From Pseudomonas sp. TH15 (lineage in GTDB: Bacteria > Pseudomonadota > Gammaproteobacteria > Pseudomonadales > Pseudomonadaceae): a stretch of DNA of 64,000 nucleotides. Under the pieces are notes generated by a model, which was not told the DNA's origin, did no database searches, and saw only the letters and a list, made by a program, of their open reading frames with translations. Position 1 is the stretch's first letter. The number at the start of each line of letters is the position of its first letter. Positions 12,321 through 21,701 of this stretch are shown piece after piece. Position numbers and translations under genes: made by a program. The stretch covers positions 1,850,001 to 1,914,000 of the forward strand of contig NZ_JAEKEL010000001.1 of the NCBI RefSeq assembly GCF_016651105.1. Direction: 5' to 3'.

Positions 12321-13585
12321 GTCTATTCAAATCGGGTAAGCGCCCAACCTTGCGTTCGGTCATCGGTCGCGGTCATTTGATCGTCGCGCTGGTCGGCGTG
12401 GCCATGGCCAGCGTCTCGCTGACGTTGCTCGGGGTTCTGGCGTTGCGGGTCTATGCCGACCACAACCTGCACCTGATTGCTCGCTCGATCAACTACACCG
12501 TCGAAGCCGCAGTGGTGTTCAACGACAAGGTCGCCGCCACCGAAGCGTTGGCTTTGATCGCGTCCACCGAAGAAGTCGCCGATGCCCAAGTGCTCGACGA
12601 GCAGGGTGTGCTGCTGGCCCGTTGGCAGCGACCGGAAACCGGGTTGTTCTCCGATCTCGAAATGCAGATCGCCAAGGCCTTTCTGGAAAAACCCATCAGC
12701 ATGCCCATTCTTCATCAGGGCCAGGAGATCGGCAGCATTCAGCTCACCGGCCACGGTGGCAGCCTGATGCGCTTCTTGCTCAGCGGGCTGATGGGGATCG
12801 TCGTGTGTACGGCGGTCAGTGCCTGGGTCGCGCTTTATCTGGCGCGCCGACAGCTTCGCGGAATCACCGGCCCGCTGCGCAGCCTGGCGTCCGTGGCTCA
12901 CGCGGCCCGCAGCGAACGTGCCTTCGACCAACGCGTGCCGCCGGCCGACATCGCCGAGCTGGATAACCTGGGCAACGACTTCAATGCATTGCTCGATGAG
13001 CTCGAAGCCTGGCAAACCCACCTGCAAAGCGAAAACGAAACCCTGGCTCACCAAGCCAGCCATGACAGCCTTACCGGATTGCCGAACCGGGCGTTTTTCG
13101 AAGGTCGGCTGATTCGCGCGTTGCGCAATGCCAACAAGCTCAATGAGCGCATGGCGGTGCTGTTTCTCGACAGCGACCGGTTTAAAGAGATCAACGACAA
13201 CTTCGGTCATGCCGCTGGCGATGCCGTGCTGGTGGCGGTGGCCACGCGGGTGCGTGCGCAGTTGCGCGAAGAGGATCTGGTGGCGCGTCTGGGCGGCGAT
13301 GAGTTTGCTGTCCTGCTGACGCCGTTGCACAAGACCGAAGACGCCGAGCGCATTGCCGACAAGATCATTGCCAGCATGGCGGCGCCCATTTCGTTGCCAG
13401 GCAACACCTCGGTGTTGACCTCACTCAGTATCGGCATTGCCGTCTATCCCGATCATGGCGCCACACCGGGTGCCCTGCTCAACGCCGCCGATGCGGCGAT
13501 GTACCAAGCCAAGCGCCTGTCCCGAGGCGCACAGCACACGGCCGGGTCGGAGCACCCTGTCGTCCATATTCAAACCAGGAGCTAA
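12317..13585 (+). CDS. yfiN: Membrane diguanylate cyclase YfiN (CHASE8-HAMP-GGDEF)
   Basis: A 422-residue inner-membrane enzyme that makes cyclic di-GMP, promoting adhesion and biofilm. A first membrane helix at about residues 18-42 is followed by a periplasmic CHASE8-like domain, a second helix at about 152-176 and a HAMP linker. The C-terminal GGDEF domain has an intact active site GGDEF at 326-330 and an intact inhibitory site R317-x-x-D320 five residues upstream, so product inhibition should operate. The frame is open upstream, but the ATG at 12317 overlapping the yfiR stop is the natural start. Confidence 0.93.
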   Translation: MSLFKSGKRPTLRSVIGRGHLIVALVGVAMASVSLTLLGVLALRVYADHNLHLIARSINYTVEAAVVFNDKVAATEALALIASTEEVADAQVLDEQGVLLARWQRPETGLFSDLEMQIAKAFLEKPISMPILHQGQEIGSIQLTGHGGSLMRFLLSGLMGIVVCTAVSAWVALYLARRQLRGITGPLRSLASVAHAARSERAFDQRVPPADIAELDNLGNDFNALLDELEAWQTHLQSENETLAHQASHDSLTGLPNRAFFEGRLIRALRNANKLNERMAVLFLDSDRFKEINDNFGHAAGDAVLVAVATRVRAQLREEDLVARLGGDEFAVLLTPLHKTEDAERIADKIIASMAAPISLPGNTSVLTSLSIGIAVYPDHGATPGALLNAADAAMYQAKRLSRGAQHTAGSEHPVVHIQTRS

Positions 13586-13590
13586 TTTCT

Positions 13591-14094
13591 GTGTTCTCAA
13601 TCCCTCAGCGTTCCCTGCGATTTTTCACTCTCATTCTGTTCATGGGCTTATTGGCGTTGACCGGTTGCCAGACCGCGCCACAAAAAGGTCTGACCCCGGC
13701 GCAGATCGCCGTACTCAAGCAACAAGGTTTCGAGTTGACCGACGAAGGCTGGGCGTTTGGCCTGTCCGGCAAAGTGCTGTTCGGCAGCGACGTTGAAAGC
13801 CTGAATTCCCAGAGCACCGAGATCGTCCAACGGATCGGCAAGGCGCTGCTGGGTGTCGGCATTGAGCGGGTGCGGGTCGACGGCCACACCGATGCATCGG
13901 GCAAAGAGACTTACAACCAGCAGTTGTCCCTGCGCCGGGCGAAAAGCGTTCGCAACGTGCTGACGGCGGTCGGGATGAAGGAAGAGAACATCAAGCTTCA
14001 AGGACTTGGCAGCACTGAGCCGGTTGCTTCCAATGACACGACCGTTGGCCGCACCGAGAATCGCCGGGTGTCGATCGTGGTGATCGCCGATTAA
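13591..14094 (+). CDS. yfiB: YfiB, OmpA-like outer membrane lipoprotein
   Basis: A 167-residue protein with a lipobox LTGC (lipidated Cys26) and a C-terminal OmpA/Pal peptidoglycan-binding domain (VDGHTDASG, LSLRRAKSVRNVL). In the Yfi system, YfiB sequesters YfiR at the outer membrane and so releases YfiN. The start is GTG at 13591, with AGGAG ten bases upstream and a gap of only 5 bases from yfiN. Its end overlaps by four bases the tail of the convergent LysR gene. Confidence 0.92.
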   Translation: MFSIPQRSLRFFTLILFMGLLALTGCQTAPQKGLTPAQIAVLKQQGFELTDEGWAFGLSGKVLFGSDVESLNSQSTEIVQRIGKALLGVGIERVRVDGHTDASGKETYNQQLSLRRAKSVRNVLTAVGMKEENIKLQGLGSTEPVASNDTTVGRTENRRVSIVVIAD

Positions 14095-15038
14095 TCGGCG
14101 AACAACATCTCCCGAGTTTCCCCCATCAACAGGTCCTGATTTTGCTCTGTAACTTGGCGGATGTAATCCCACAAAAGGGTGATCCGCTTGAGCTTGCGCA
14201 GATCCTCGCGGCAGTACATCCAGAACTGTCGGGTGATGTTGATTTCTGCCGGCAACACCGGCAGCAGCCGTGGGTCCTGCGCTGCCAGGAAGCACGGCAG
14301 GATCGCCAGTGATCGTCCTTGTTGCGCCGCCACGAACTGCGCGATCACGCTGGTGCTGCGCAGGTTGGCGCTGGCGCCGGGCAGCACGTTCGCCAGGTAC
14401 AGCAGCTCTGAGCTGAAGGCCAGGTCATCGACATAACTTATGAATGAATGCTTACCCAAGTCCGCCGGGCGGCGGATCGGTGGGTGTTTGTCGAGGTAAT
14501 CCTGGGTCGCGTACAGCTGCAATTTGTAGTCGCAGAGTTTGCAGCAGACGTACGGGCCATGCTCCGGGCGTTCCAGGGCGATGACGATGTCGGCCTCGCG
14601 CTTGGACAGGCTGATGAAGTGCGGCAGCGGCAGGATGTCCACCGAGATCGCCGGGTAGGCGTCGACGAAATGGCTCAGCTGCGGGGTGATGAAAAAACTG
14701 CCGAAACCCTCGGTGCAACCCATGCGCACATGCCCGGACAACGCCACGCCGGAGCCGGAAACCTGCTCGCAGGCCATGTGCAACGTGCTTTCAATCGACT
14801 CGGCGTAACCCAGCAAACGCTGGCCTTCGGCGGTCAGGACGAAGCCGCTGGTCCGGGACTTCTCGAACAGCAATGTGCCCAACGCCGCTTCCAGCGAACT
14901 GATGCGTCGGGACACGGTGGTGTAGTCCACCGCCAGGCGCTTGGCCGCGGTGCTGGCCTTGCGGGTGCGGGCGACTTCGAGGAAAAACTTGAGGTCATCC
15001 CAGTTCAGCGAACCTAAAGACGTGATGTTTTTTTGCAT
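14091..15038 (-). CDS. LysR-family regulator, probably of mmsAB
   Basis: A 315-residue LysR protein with the winged helix-turn-helix at about residues 10-70 and a C-terminal substrate-binding fold. It is divergent from mmsA with about 150 bases between starts, the usual arrangement for a LysR activator and its target. In P. aeruginosa the regulator beside mmsAB is the AraC-type MmsR, so a LysR here is a different arrangement. The frame extends 23 codons further upstream, but the ATG at 15038 fits the family N-terminus better. The target assignment is inferred from position only. Confidence 0.85.
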   Translation of the reverse strand: MQKNITSLGSLNWDDLKFFLEVARTRKASTAAKRLAVDYTTVSRRISSLEAALGTLLFEKSRTSGFVLTAEGQRLLGYAESIESTLHMACEQVSGSGVALSGHVRMGCTEGFGSFFITPQLSHFVDAYPAISVDILPLPHFISLSKREADIVIALERPEHGPYVCCKLCDYKLQLYATQDYLDKHPPIRRPADLGKHSFISYVDDLAFSSELLYLANVLPGASANLRSTSVIAQFVAAQQGRSLAILPCFLAAQDPRLLPVLPAEINITRQFWMYCREDLRKLKRITLLWDYIRQVTEQNQDLLMGETREMLFAD

Positions 15039-15187
15039 GTTGGACCGGCTTTTATGTGCGTTCTTATTAGAAGTTTGCACATCTATACTCCAAAAACAGT
15101 CCGACAACCAATTCGCGACACACGCCTCATCTCAAGGCGACTTACCCGCCTTGGCTCCCTGCATAACAATAAGTATTGGAGACCAGC
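15039..15187. promoter_or_regulatory. Divergent intergenic region, LysR regulator / mmsA
   Basis: A 149-base gap between two divergent starts. It must hold both promoters and, by the usual LysR layout, the operator. A GGAG ribosome binding site for mmsA lies at 15178-15181. I could not identify a convincing T-N11-A palindrome by eye. Confidence 0.4.
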
Positions 15188-16714
15188 ATGAACGCATCGC
15201 TCACGCCAAACGAAACCACCGTCCAAACCGTAAAGCTGTTGATCAACGGCGAGTGGGTCGAGTCCCAGACCACCGAATGGCACGACATCGTCAACCCGGC
15301 GACCCAGCAAGTGCTGGCCAAGGTTCCGTTTGCTACCGCGCAAGAAGTCGACGCTGCCATCAGTGCCGCTCACCGCGCCTTCCAGACCTGGAAGCTGACG
15401 CCAATCGGCGCGCGGATGCGCATCATGCTCAAGCTCCAGGCGTTGATTCGCGAACACTCCAAACGCATCGCCGTGGTGTTGAGTGCCGAGCAAGGCAAAA
15501 CCATTGCTGACGCTGAAGGCGACATTTTCCGTGGCCTGGAAGTGGTCGAGCATGCTTGCTCCATCGGCACCCTGCAAATGGGCGAGTTCGCCGAAAACGT
15601 TGCGGGCGGCGTTGATACCTACACCCTGCGTCAGCCAATCGGCGTTTGCGCCGGCATCACGCCATTCAACTTCCCGGCGATGATTCCGCTGTGGATGTTC
15701 CCGATGGCGATCGCCTGCGGCAACACCTTCGTGCTCAAGCCGTCCGAACAGGATCCGCTGTCGACCGTACTGTTGGTGGAACTGGCGATTGAGGCTGGTG
15801 TTCCGGCGGGCGTGCTCAACGTGGTTCACGGTGGCAAGGATGTGGTGGACGCGCTCTGCACCCATAAAGACATCAAGGCCGTTTCCTTCGTCGGTTCGAC
15901 CGCCGTCGGGACTCACGTCTACGACCTGGCCGGCAAACACGGCAAACGCGTGCAATCGATGATGGGCGCGAAGAACCACGCGGTGGTGCTGCCGGATGCC
16001 AATCGCGAACAAACCCTCAATGCGTTGGTCGGCGCCGGTTTCGGTGCGGCCGGTCAGCGTTGCATGGCCACGTCGGTGGTGGTGCTGGTGGGCGCGGCCA
16101 AGCAATGGCTGCCGGACCTCAAGGCGCTGGCGCAGAAACTCAAAGTGAACGCGGGTAGCGAGGCGGGCACCGATGTCGGTCCAGTGATTTCCAAAAAGGC
16201 CAAGGCGCGGATTCTGGATCTGATCGAAAGCGGCATCAAGGAAGGCGCGAAGCTGGAATTGGATGGTCGCGAAATCAGCGTTCCTGGCTTCGAGAAAGGT
16301 AACTTTGTTGGTCCAACGCTGTTCTCCGGCGTGACCACCGACATGCAGATCTACACCCAGGAAATCTTCGGCCCGGTGCTGGTGGTGCTGGAAGTCGACA
16401 CCCTCGATCAGGCGATTGCACTGGTCAACGCCAACCCGTTCGGCAACGGCACGGGCCTGTTTACCCAGAGCGGTGCGGCGGCGCGTAAATTCCAGAGCGA
16501 AATCGACGTCGGCCAGGTCGGGATCAATATCCCGATTCCGGTGCCGGTCCCGTTCTTCAGCTTCACCGGTTCCCGCGGTTCGAAACTCGGCGACCTCGGT
16601 CCGTATGGCAAGCAAGTGGTGCAGTTCTACACTCAGACCAAGACTGTCACCAGTCGCTGGTTCGATGACGACAGCGTCAACGACGGTGTGAACACCACCA
16701 TCAACTTGCGTTAA
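15188..16714 (+). CDS. mmsA: Methylmalonate-semialdehyde dehydrogenase (CoA-acylating)
   Basis: A 508-residue aldehyde dehydrogenase that converts methylmalonate semialdehyde to propionyl-CoA (and malonate semialdehyde to acetyl-CoA) using NAD+ and CoA. It acts in valine, thymine and inositol breakdown. The family signature [11 protein letters not shown] carries the catalytic cysteine C292, and [14 protein letters not shown] is the MmsA-specific N-terminal block. The frame opens slightly earlier at a TTG, but ATG 15188 sits the right distance after GGAG. It is followed 10 bases later by mmsB. Confidence 0.94.
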   Translation: MNASLTPNETTVQTVKLLINGEWVESQTTEWHDIVNPATQQVLAKVPFATAQEVDAAISAAHRAFQTWKLTPIGARMRIMLKLQALIREHSKRIAVVLSAEQGKTIADAEGDIFRGLEVVEHACSIGTLQMGEFAENVAGGVDTYTLRQPIGVCAGITPFNFPAMIPLWMFPMAIACGNTFVLKPSEQDPLSTVLLVELAIEAGVPAGVLNVVHGGKDVVDALCTHKDIKAVSFVGSTAVGTHVYDLAGKHGKRVQSMMGAKNHAVVLPDANREQTLNALVGAGFGAAGQRCMATSVVVLVGAAKQWLPDLKALAQKLKVNAGSEAGTDVGPVISKKAKARILDLIESGIKEGAKLELDGREISVPGFEKGNFVGPTLFSGVTTDMQIYTQEIFGPVLVVLEVDTLDQAIALVNANPFGNGTGLFTQSGAAARKFQSEIDVGQVGINIPIPVPVPFFSFTGSRGSKLGDLGPYGKQVVQFYTQTKTVTSRWFDDDSVNDGVNTTINLR

Positions 16715-16724
16715 GGAGCCGGAC

Positions 16725-17612
16725 ATGAAAATCGCTTTTATCGGTCTCGGCAACATGGGCGCGCCGATGGTGCGCAACCTGATCAAGGCTGGCCACTCGC
16801 TGAACCTGGTCGATCTGAACAAAACCGTTCTGGCCGAGCTGGAGCAACTGGGCGGCAGCATCAGCGCTTCGGCCCGCGAGGCCGCAGAAGGTGCAGAGCT
16901 GGTGATCACCATGTTGCCCGCTGCTGTGCATGTGCGCAGCGTCTGGCTCGGTGAGGACGGCGTACTCGCCGGTATCGGCAAAGGCGTGCCGGCGGTGGAT
17001 TGCAGCACCATTGATCCGCAAACGGCACGCGAAGTGGCGGCCGCGGCTGCCAAGCAAGGCGTGGCCATGGCCGATGCACCGGTCTCCGGCGGCACCGGTG
17101 GTGCAACGGCCGGGACGCTGACCTTTATGGTCGGCGCCACCCCTGAACTGTTCGCCACTCTGCAACCGGTATTGGCGCAGATGGGCCGCAACATCGTCCA
17201 TTGCGGCGAAGTCGGCACCGGGCAAATCGCCAAGATCTGCAACAACCTGCTGCTGGCGATCTCCATGGTCGGCGTCAGCGAAGCCATGGCCTTGGGCGAT
17301 GCGCTGGGGATCGACACCGGCGTGTTGGCCGGGATCATCAACAGCTCGACCGGGCGTTGCTGGAGTTCGGAGATGTACAACCCATGGCCGGGCATCGTCG
17401 AAACGGCACCGGCCTCGCGCGGTTATACCGGCGGTTTCGGTGCTGAGTTGATGCTCAAGGATCTGGGGCTGGCCACGGAAGCGGCACGTCAGGCGCACCA
17501 ACCGGTGGTGCTTGGCGCGGTGGCGCAGCAGTTGTATCAGGCGATGAGCCAGCGCGGGGAGGGTGGCAAGGACTTCTCGGCGATCATCAACAGCTATCGC
17601 AAACCTCAGTAA
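16725..17612 (+). CDS. mmsB: 3-hydroxyisobutyrate dehydrogenase
   Basis: A 295-residue beta-hydroxyacid dehydrogenase that oxidises 3-hydroxyisobutyrate to methylmalonate semialdehyde, the substrate of the preceding MmsA. The N-terminal Rossmann motif GLGNMG is at residues 7-12, the substrate motif DAPVSGGTGGA follows near 121, and the catalytic lysine is K170 in GQIAKICNN. A GGAG site precedes the ATG. It forms an operon with mmsA. Confidence 0.95.
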   Translation: MKIAFIGLGNMGAPMVRNLIKAGHSLNLVDLNKTVLAELEQLGGSISASAREAAEGAELVITMLPAAVHVRSVWLGEDGVLAGIGKGVPAVDCSTIDPQTAREVAAAAAKQGVAMADAPVSGGTGGATAGTLTFMVGATPELFATLQPVLAQMGRNIVHCGEVGTGQIAKICNNLLLAISMVGVSEAMALGDALGIDTGVLAGIINSSTGRCWSSEMYNPWPGIVETAPASRGYTGGFGAELMLKDLGLATEAARQAHQPVVLGAVAQQLYQAMSQRGEGGKDFSAIINSYRKPQ

Positions 17613-17642
17613 CTTTTCAAAGTCTCTGGTGAAAGAGCTTTT

Positions 17643-17766
17643 TGTGGCGAGGGAGTTTACTCCCGCTCGGCTGCGCAGCAGTCGTCAATCCCGCGAACGC
17701 GGTATGTCTGAAAAAATGCAGGGGGCCGCTTCGCGTCCCAGCGGGAGTAAACTCCCTCGCCACAGG
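17643..17766. repeat. Long imperfect palindrome of the GTGGCGAGGG class (REP/BIME-like)
   Basis: The arm TGTGGCGAGGGAGTTTACTC reappears as its reverse complement at 17744-17766, with about 75 bases of partly paired sequence between. It lies between the mmsB end and the convergent cupin gene and may act as a bidirectional transcription stop. Related elements occur at 22322 and 44299. Confidence 0.85.
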
Positions 17767-17878
17767 TTCTCTATTCCCACAGATATCTCTGGGGTGTGGA
17801 TATCTCTGGGATGTACTGAAAAAAATTGCAGTAGGTGTTGCCGGGAAATCACGTCGGGTGGTCTCTCGGTTTTTTGCA

Positions 17879-18229
17879 TCAGGCAAACACAAAATACTTA
17901 CGCACGGTCTCAACCACTTCCCACGTGCCTTTCATCCCCGGTTCGATGACGAAGATATCCCCGGCGCGCAGATGGATCGGCTCTTTCCCTTCTGGGGTGA
18001 TGATGCAGTAGCCCTCGCGGAAATCGCAGTATTCCCACTTCACATATTCCACGTACCACTTGCCCGGCGTGCAGATCCAGGTGCCCATGATCTTGCTGCC
18101 GTCTTCGCTGGTATAGGCGTTGAGGTTGACGGTGTGCGGGTCGCCTTCGAGTTTTTCCCATTTGCAGGCGTCGAGCACCGGCAGCGGGTGGGTATCGCGA
18201 AGAACGGTGATAGGTGCGGTCGCGGTCAT
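17879..18229 (-). CDS. Small cupin-domain protein
   Basis: A 116-residue single-domain protein of the cupin superfamily. The cupin barrel motifs are visible as the TWICTPGKWYVEY and EGYCIITPEGKEP segments and the downstream LRAGDIFVIEPG with the typical G-D turn. The metal-binding histidines of classical cupins are mostly absent, as in the Cupin_3 (ethanolamine-utilisation EutQ-like) group. GGAG lies five bases before the ATG. Its substrate cannot be told from sequence. Confidence 0.85.
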   Translation of the reverse strand: MTATAPITVLRDTHPLPVLDACKWEKLEGDPHTVNLNAYTSEDGSKIMGTWICTPGKWYVEYVKWEYCDFREGYCIITPEGKEPIHLRAGDIFVIEPGMKGTWEVVETVRKYFVFA

Positions 18230-18338
18230 GGGGGACTCCGGGCAGTGGACTTGAGGAATGAAGTCGCACCCTATAGCGCCCGGGCGCTGCTCAGTTGTCT
18301 GTGCTCGACATCGAAGTGCTCAGAAGCGCGCGCACCGC

Positions 18339-18710
18339 TTAGAGGTTTTTCAGCGGGCAACTGACTCTGGCGTGCTCAAGGGTTGCCTCGAACCCTTCCA
18401 GTTGCGCGTATTGCCGGGTGAGCTCGGCCATGCTGTCGTTGATTTCGCGTTTCTTCGCTTCGATGGCCTGTCGTGCCAGCGCCCAAGGCATCGCCTCACC
18501 GTGGTGATCAGCGAAGATCGCCTGCAACTCCTTGAGCCGAAAACCCATGTCTTTGGCGCATTTGATGAAGATCAGCAGTTCGACACTTTGTTGATCGTAG
18601 AGGCGGTAGTTGCCATGGCGGCGAGGTTTGGGCAGCAGGCCGATCGTCTCGTAGTGACGGATACTTTTGATGGTGGTGCCGGAGCGTTGCGCAGCTTGGC
18701 CGATGTACAT
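18339..18710 (-). CDS. MerR-family transcriptional regulator
   Basis: A 123-residue MerR protein with the winged helix-turn-helix at residues 1-70 (IGQAAQRSGTTIKSIRHYE, then NYRLYD) and a C-terminal coiled-coil dimerisation helix. The single C-terminal cysteine in RVSCPLKNL argues against a classical metal site, so this may be a redox or small-molecule sensor. It lies 46 bases downstream of a quinone-reductase gene on the same strand and probably controls it. Confidence 0.88.
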   Translation of the reverse strand: MYIGQAAQRSGTTIKSIRHYETIGLLPKPRRHGNYRLYDQQSVELLIFIKCAKDMGFRLKELQAIFADHHGEAMPWALARQAIEAKKREINDSMAELTRQYAQLEGFEATLEHARVSCPLKNL

Positions 18711-18756
18711 AAACGTCCTTTTTAATGTGAGACCGCGCGGCGCATTATCGGCAGAC

Positions 18757-19332
18757 TCAACGACCGGCGATAGCCTGCGCCTGCTGCAACCAGGTTTGTC
18801 GTTGCTGATCGGTTGAGTCGAGCACCGGGCCGAAGGTGAGGGTGCGCAGTGGTTTTATCCCACAGAACTCGAGGGTGGTCTTGCGCACTTCATGCAGGCC
18901 GGGCATGCGATAGATCCAGCGGTAATACCAGGGCGGTGTGTCCATCGTCACCAGCAAATGGGCGGTGCGGCCCTTCAGCAGTTTGTCCGGGAAGGCTTTG
19001 CCTTTGCGGTATTTGAAGGCGAATCCCGGCAGCAGCACCCGATCAAAAAAACCTTTGAGCAGCGCCGGAATACCGCCCCACCAGATCGGGTAAACCAGCG
19101 TCAGATGTTCGGCCCAGAGGATGTCGGACTGAGCCCCGCTCAAGTCATCTTCCAGCGCCTGGACCTGTTGATAACCTGCACACAGCACCGGATCGAAATC
19201 CAGCGCTCCGAGTCGCAACTGCCGCACCTCATGCCCGGCCTCAAGCGCCGATTGGGCGTAACCCTCGGCAAGCGCGGCGCAGAAACTGCTCGCCGAAGGA
19301 TGGCCGAGAATCAACAGAATGCGTTTGCCCAT
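18757..19332 (-). CDS. NAD(P)H quinone reductase / flavodoxin-fold oxidoreductase
   Basis: A 191-residue FMN-dependent protein of the Flavodoxin_2 family. The N-terminal FMN loop is ILLILGHPSASSF, and the conserved LTLVYPIWWGGIPALLKGFFDRV block follows near residues 80-105. Such enzymes reduce quinones or nitro compounds by two electrons. The frame continues nine codons upstream, but ATG 19332 is preceded by a GGGA site and gives the normal family start. It is co-directional with the following MerR gene. Confidence 0.87.
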   Translation of the reverse strand: MGKRILLILGHPSASSFCAALAEGYAQSALEAGHEVRQLRLGALDFDPVLCAGYQQVQALEDDLSGAQSDILWAEHLTLVYPIWWGGIPALLKGFFDRVLLPGFAFKYRKGKAFPDKLLKGRTAHLLVTMDTPPWYYRWIYRMPGLHEVRKTTLEFCGIKPLRTLTFGPVLDSTDQQRQTWLQQAQAIAGR

Positions 19333-19375
19333 GTCACTGTCCCTGCTGGAAAAAGCCAAGGATGAAGTCTGCCCC

Positions 19376-20257
19376 TTAGGGGAGAGTCAAGGTGTGCAAC
19401 AACGCTTTGGCGTAGCCCGGCAATGCGCTGAAATCTCTGGCACAGAGCATCAGGGTACGGCGGGCCCAGGGTTCATCAAGGGCAATGCTTTTGAAGGTGC
19501 GAGACGCCGCGCGTTCGACAGCGGCCAGTGGCACGATGGCAAGCCCCGCGCCACGGCCGACCATGCGTATCACGCCGTCGAAGCCATCCGCGCGGATGCG
19601 CACCTGCATTCGCGAGCCGCTGTGCAGGGCCTGTTCTTCGAGATAGATGGCCAAGGCACTGTCGGCGCTCAGTCCTACAAAGTCGTGGCGCAAGGCGTCG
19701 CTGAAACTGACCTCGGCGGCGTCAGACAATGGGTGGTCGAGCGGCAGAATCAGCACCAGTGGATCGTCGCGGAACGCTTGCGTCTGTAAGTCGCTGGTGT
19801 CGACCGCGTCAGACACAATCCCCAGATCCGCCGCGCCTTGGCGCAGGGCGTGAGTGATGCGGGCGCTGGGCAGTTCTTGCAGGTCGATGTCGAGGTTAGG
19901 GTGCTCGCGCAGGAAGTCTGCGAGCAACTCCGGCAGGTATTCGGTGATCGCGGTGGTGTTGCACAACAACCGCACCTGGCCTTTGACCCCTTTGGCATAG
20001 TCGGCGAGGTCCTGTTGCATGCGTTCAGCCTGTTGCAGCAGAACCCTGGCGTGTTGTGCCAGGGCTTTGCCGGCCGGCGTTGGCGTGACGCCGCGGCGAT
20101 TGCGTTGTAGAAACTCGATGCCCAGCGAGGCTTCCATGGCCCGGATGCGCGCGCTGGCGGCAGCCAGGGACAGATGACTAAGCCCGGCGCCGGCGGTGAT
20201 GTTGCCGGTGTCGAGGATGTTCAGATAGAGACGCAGGTCGGTCAGGTCGAAGTGCAT
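19376..20257 (-). CDS. LysR-family transcriptional regulator
   Basis: A 293-residue LysR protein with the DNA-binding helix-turn-helix at residues 1-65 (DLRLYLNILDTGNITAGAG) and a LysR substrate-binding domain. The ATG at 20257 is chosen over an upstream one because the earlier part is repeat-derived sequence. It is divergent from the TauE-type permease gene across a palindromic repeat, and control of that permease is plausible. Confidence 0.87.
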   Translation of the reverse strand: MHFDLTDLRLYLNILDTGNITAGAGLSHLSLAAASARIRAMEASLGIEFLQRNRRGVTPTPAGKALAQHARVLLQQAERMQQDLADYAKGVKGQVRLLCNTTAITEYLPELLADFLREHPNLDIDLQELPSARITHALRQGAADLGIVSDAVDTSDLQTQAFRDDPLVLILPLDHPLSDAAEVSFSDALRHDFVGLSADSALAIYLEEQALHSGSRMQVRIRADGFDGVIRMVGRGAGLAIVPLAAVERAASRTFKSIALDEPWARRTLMLCARDFSALPGYAKALLHTLTLP

Positions 20258-20290
20258 GATGATGGCCTCTGATTTGGTAGTGACTGGACT

Positions 20291-20374
20291 GGCCCTTTCG
20301 CGAGCAGGCTCGCTCCCACAGGTTTGTGCTCGCCACAGATCCAATGTGGGAGCGAGCCTGCTCGCGAAGGGGCC
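20291..20374. repeat. REP-type palindrome, GTGGGAGCGAGC class
   Basis: The arm at 20291-20320 (containing CGCGAGCAGGCTCGCTCCCA) is repeated as its reverse complement at 20345-20374. It lies in the divergent gap between the LysR gene and the permease. The same consensus occurs at 24861 and 38911. Confidence 0.88.
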
Positions 20375-20471
20375 TGAGGTCTCAAAGAAAATTTCAGCCT
20401 CTTGTTATGAAAGAGGCAGCCTCAGTATATGGCAGATTTTCAACCCGGCAGTCAGGGCTCAGGATAGCCCC

Positions 20472-21236
20472 ATGAACACACTCGCCACGTTCTACCAAAA
20501 CCTCGGTCTGGCCCTGTCTATATTGGTCATCGCCACCTTCCTGCTGGCCGGGATGATCAAAGGTGTGATCGGCCTCGGCCTGCCGACTATCGCCATGGGC
20601 CTGCTCGGTCTGGCTATGGCGCCGTCGCAGGCTGCGGCGTTGTTGATCATCCCCGCGACCCTGACCAACGTCTGGCAACTGGTATTCGGCGGGCACCTGC
20701 AAGGGCTGATCAAACGCTTGTGGCCGATGCTGCTGGCGATCTTCATCGGCACCGGCGCTGGCACAGTATGGATCGGCATGGCCGGTGGTCATTGGGTGGT
20801 ACGGGGATTGGGCGCGGCGTTGTTGATCTACGCCTTGAGCGGTCTGTTTCTACCGACGATGCGCGTCGGCAGTCGCACCGAGCGTTGGCTCGGACCACTC
20901 TGCGGCGTACTGACCGGTGTCATTGCCTCGGCCACCGGCGTTTTCGTGATTCCGGCAGTGCCCTATCTGCAAGCACTGGGTCTGAACAAAGACGAACTGG
21001 TGCAGGCGCTAGGCCTGTCGTTCACCGTCTCGACCCTGGCACTCGCCGCCGGCCTGTTCTGGCGCGGCGCCCTCGGCGGTGGTGAGTTGAGCGCCTCGTT
21101 GCTGGCGTTGATCCCTGCGGTGCTCGGCATGTTGCTCGGGCAATGGTTGCGTCAGCGGATTAGCGCCGTGTTGTTCAAGCGAGTGTTCTTTATCGGCCTC
21201 GGTGTGCTCGGCGGCCACTTGCTGGTCAGCGGCTAG
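20472..21236 (+). CDS. TauE/SafE-family membrane permease
   Basis: A 254-residue integral membrane protein with about eight hydrophobic helices and a duplicated GxxxGxGLPTIA-type motif near the N-terminus, typical of the TauE/SafE (UPF0721) family that exports sulfite, sulfoacetate or other small organic anions. ATG 20472 starts the first membrane helix; the longer upstream frame runs through repeat DNA. The stop overlaps the tail of the convergent monooxygenase gene by 11 bases. The substrate is unknown. Confidence 0.86.
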   Translation: MNTLATFYQNLGLALSILVIATFLLAGMIKGVIGLGLPTIAMGLLGLAMAPSQAAALLIIPATLTNVWQLVFGGHLQGLIKRLWPMLLAIFIGTGAGTVWIGMAGGHWVVRGLGAALLIYALSGLFLPTMRVGSRTERWLGPLCGVLTGVIASATGVFVIPAVPYLQALGLNKDELVQALGLSFTVSTLALAAGLFWRGALGGGELSASLLALIPAVLGMLLGQWLRQRISAVLFKRVFFIGLGVLGGHLLVSG

Positions 21237-21540
21237 CCGATGACGAACTGAGCATGTCGATCGGGCGGATGTCGAAATCCTGCTCCAGATAGTCCATGCG
21301 CTGATCGCGGAACTGCTGCATGTGCGGCAGGTTCGAGTGCACGTCCAGGTGGGCCTGGGACTGCCAGATCTCGTAGAAGATAAACAGTGTCGGGTCCTGC
21401 TTGTCGCGCAGCATGTGGTACTCGATGCAACCGGGTTCGGCGCGGCTCGGCTCGACGTAGGCGCGAAACAGCGTTTCGAAGGCCTCGGCTTTTTCCGGGC
21501 GGGTCTTGGCGTGCAGGATGAAGCCTTGTACGTCACTCAT
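21226..21540 (-). CDS. Antibiotic biosynthesis monooxygenase (ABM) domain protein
   Basis: A 104-residue ferredoxin-like protein of the ABM/YgiN type. The motif EPGCIEYHMLRDKQDPTLF followed by IFYEIWQSQAHLDVH is characteristic. YgiN-like proteins oxidise quinols, which fits the divergent neighbour, an MdaB-type quinone reductase. It could also act in dioxygen-dependent quinone turnover or simply as a stress protein. Confidence 0.88.
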   Translation of the reverse strand: MSDVQGFILHAKTRPEKAEAFETLFRAYVEPSRAEPGCIEYHMLRDKQDPTLFIFYEIWQSQAHLDVHSNLPHMQQFRDQRMDYLEQDFDIRPIDMLSSSSASR

Positions 21541-21701
21541 CGAAAATCTCCCTCAAGTTAAGAATCGGCGAAAGTCTATGGCAACAATCGCCTGTCGATT
21601 CGTGCGTTTTGGTCAAATGAATTTTGTGAATCCGGCGCTTATTCCGCGCGAGGTGGGTCGTTACTCTGCCGCCATCAAATTCCAGCCTTCTGAGACCTCT
21701 C

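Noticed and set aside
15083..17395. A 770-residue open frame on the minus strand
   Set aside because: It is antisense to mmsA and mmsB, whose motifs are clear; no family features on the minus strand.
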